In this document: positions 38,414 to 38,540 of the stretch, piece after piece
How positions within the stretch are numbered: the first letter of the stretch is position 1
How the letters are laid out: the number at the start of each line of letters is the position of its first letter
Source: an uncultured Solirubrobacteraceae bacterium
GTDB lineage: Bacteria > Actinomycetota > Thermoleophilia > Solirubrobacterales > Solirubrobacteraceae
DNA length: 38,540 bases
Assembly: GCA_902806205.1 (NCBI GenBank)
Contig: CADCVR010000003.1
Coordinates: 1 to 38,540 of the forward strand
Reading direction: 5' to 3'
The notes under the pieces: generated by a model
What the model was told of the DNA's origin: nothing
The model's database searches: none
What the model saw: only the letters and a program-made list of their open reading frames with translations
Program-made: the position numbers and the translations under genes

Positions 38414-38540
38414 TCAGCGGGTGCGTTGCTTGATGGTTTTGGAGCGTGGTCCGGTGCGTCGGGAGACGTTGTCGCGTGCGGTGATGGCGTAGTAGTAGGT
38501 GGTGCGGGGGCGCAGGTCGGTGACGTTGAGGGTGGCTTTT
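38414..38540 (-). CDS. C-terminal end of a fibronectin type III domain protein (partial)
   Basis: The minus-strand frame enters from the right edge and stops with TGA at 38416-38414. The 41 visible residues include [20 protein letters not shown] and GPRSKTIKQRTR. They match the end of the FnIII domain of the RCC1-repeat protein ([20 protein letters not shown] and [12 protein letters not shown]), so the two are related at least in this domain. About 7 of the 41 codons end in A (AAA, CGA, GGA, CCA, GCA, CAA), more than in neighbouring genes. The rest lies beyond the window. Confidence 0.75.
   Translation of the reverse strand, partial: KATLNVTDLRPRTTYYYAITARDNVSRRTGPRSKTIKQRTR

Overview
This is a very GC-rich bacterial chromosome segment (roughly 70% G+C, codons ending mostly in G or C). 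The gene content is actinobacterial: an Rv2578c-type radical SAM protein, the actinobacterial form of DapD, a MurT/GatD pair, VanW and WS/DGAT proteins. Several secreted propeller and beta-sandwich proteins and the style of the promoters suggest the class Thermoleophilia (Solirubrobacterales-like). That placement is inference from style, not a database result. I see no tRNA, rRNA, CRISPR array, transposase or phage block. This looks like an ordinary chromosomal region with a few unusual genes.

Layout. 1-2800: tail of a secreted protein, then an intein-containing radical SAM gene whose start overlaps an exact LexA (SOS) box. 2.8-4.9 kb: a short-chain dehydrogenase and a FIST sensor protein on the minus strand. 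5-11.4 kb: a housekeeping block with miaA, dapF, dapD, dapE (minus), a DUF429 gene and hflX, making a tRNA-modification enzyme, diaminopimelate enzymes and a ribosome-associated GTPase. 11.4-13.8 kb: minus-strand operon VanW, VOC, MazG-like. 14-17.6 kb: a four-gene osmoprotectant ABC importer joined by ATGA overlaps. 17.7-21.5 kb: minus-strand operon lipid kinase, murT, methyltransferase, gatD (lipid II amidation). 21.7-25.9 kb: HAD phosphatase, a divergent cyclophilin lipoprotein, small genes, a SRAP/HMCES protein and two small membrane proteins. 26-29.2 kb: phosphodiester glycosidase, glycosyltransferase, and a secreted cell-wall hydrolase. 29.5-36 kb: GroES-like, DUF2237, a secreted FG-GAP propeller, a wax ester synthase/DGAT and a secreted RCC1 propeller. 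36-38.5 kb: a Cys-Cys small protein, a BKACE (DUF849) enzyme, an unknown protein, a decayed fragment and the end of an FnIII protein.

Together many genes serve the cell envelope: diaminopimelate supply (dap genes), lipid II amidation (murT/gatD), VanW, a peptidoglycan-binding hydrolase, a lipid kinase and storage-lipid synthesis.

The strongest unusual signals are four. (1) The intein sits directly before the third cysteine of the radical SAM 4Fe-4S motif, in a gene whose start carries an SOS operator. (2) DapF has both catalytic cysteines replaced by serine. (3) TANNNT promoter hexamers lie 6-12 nt before at least 14 start codons, pointing to widespread leaderless transcripts. (4) A divergent promoter pair has overlapping -10 boxes.
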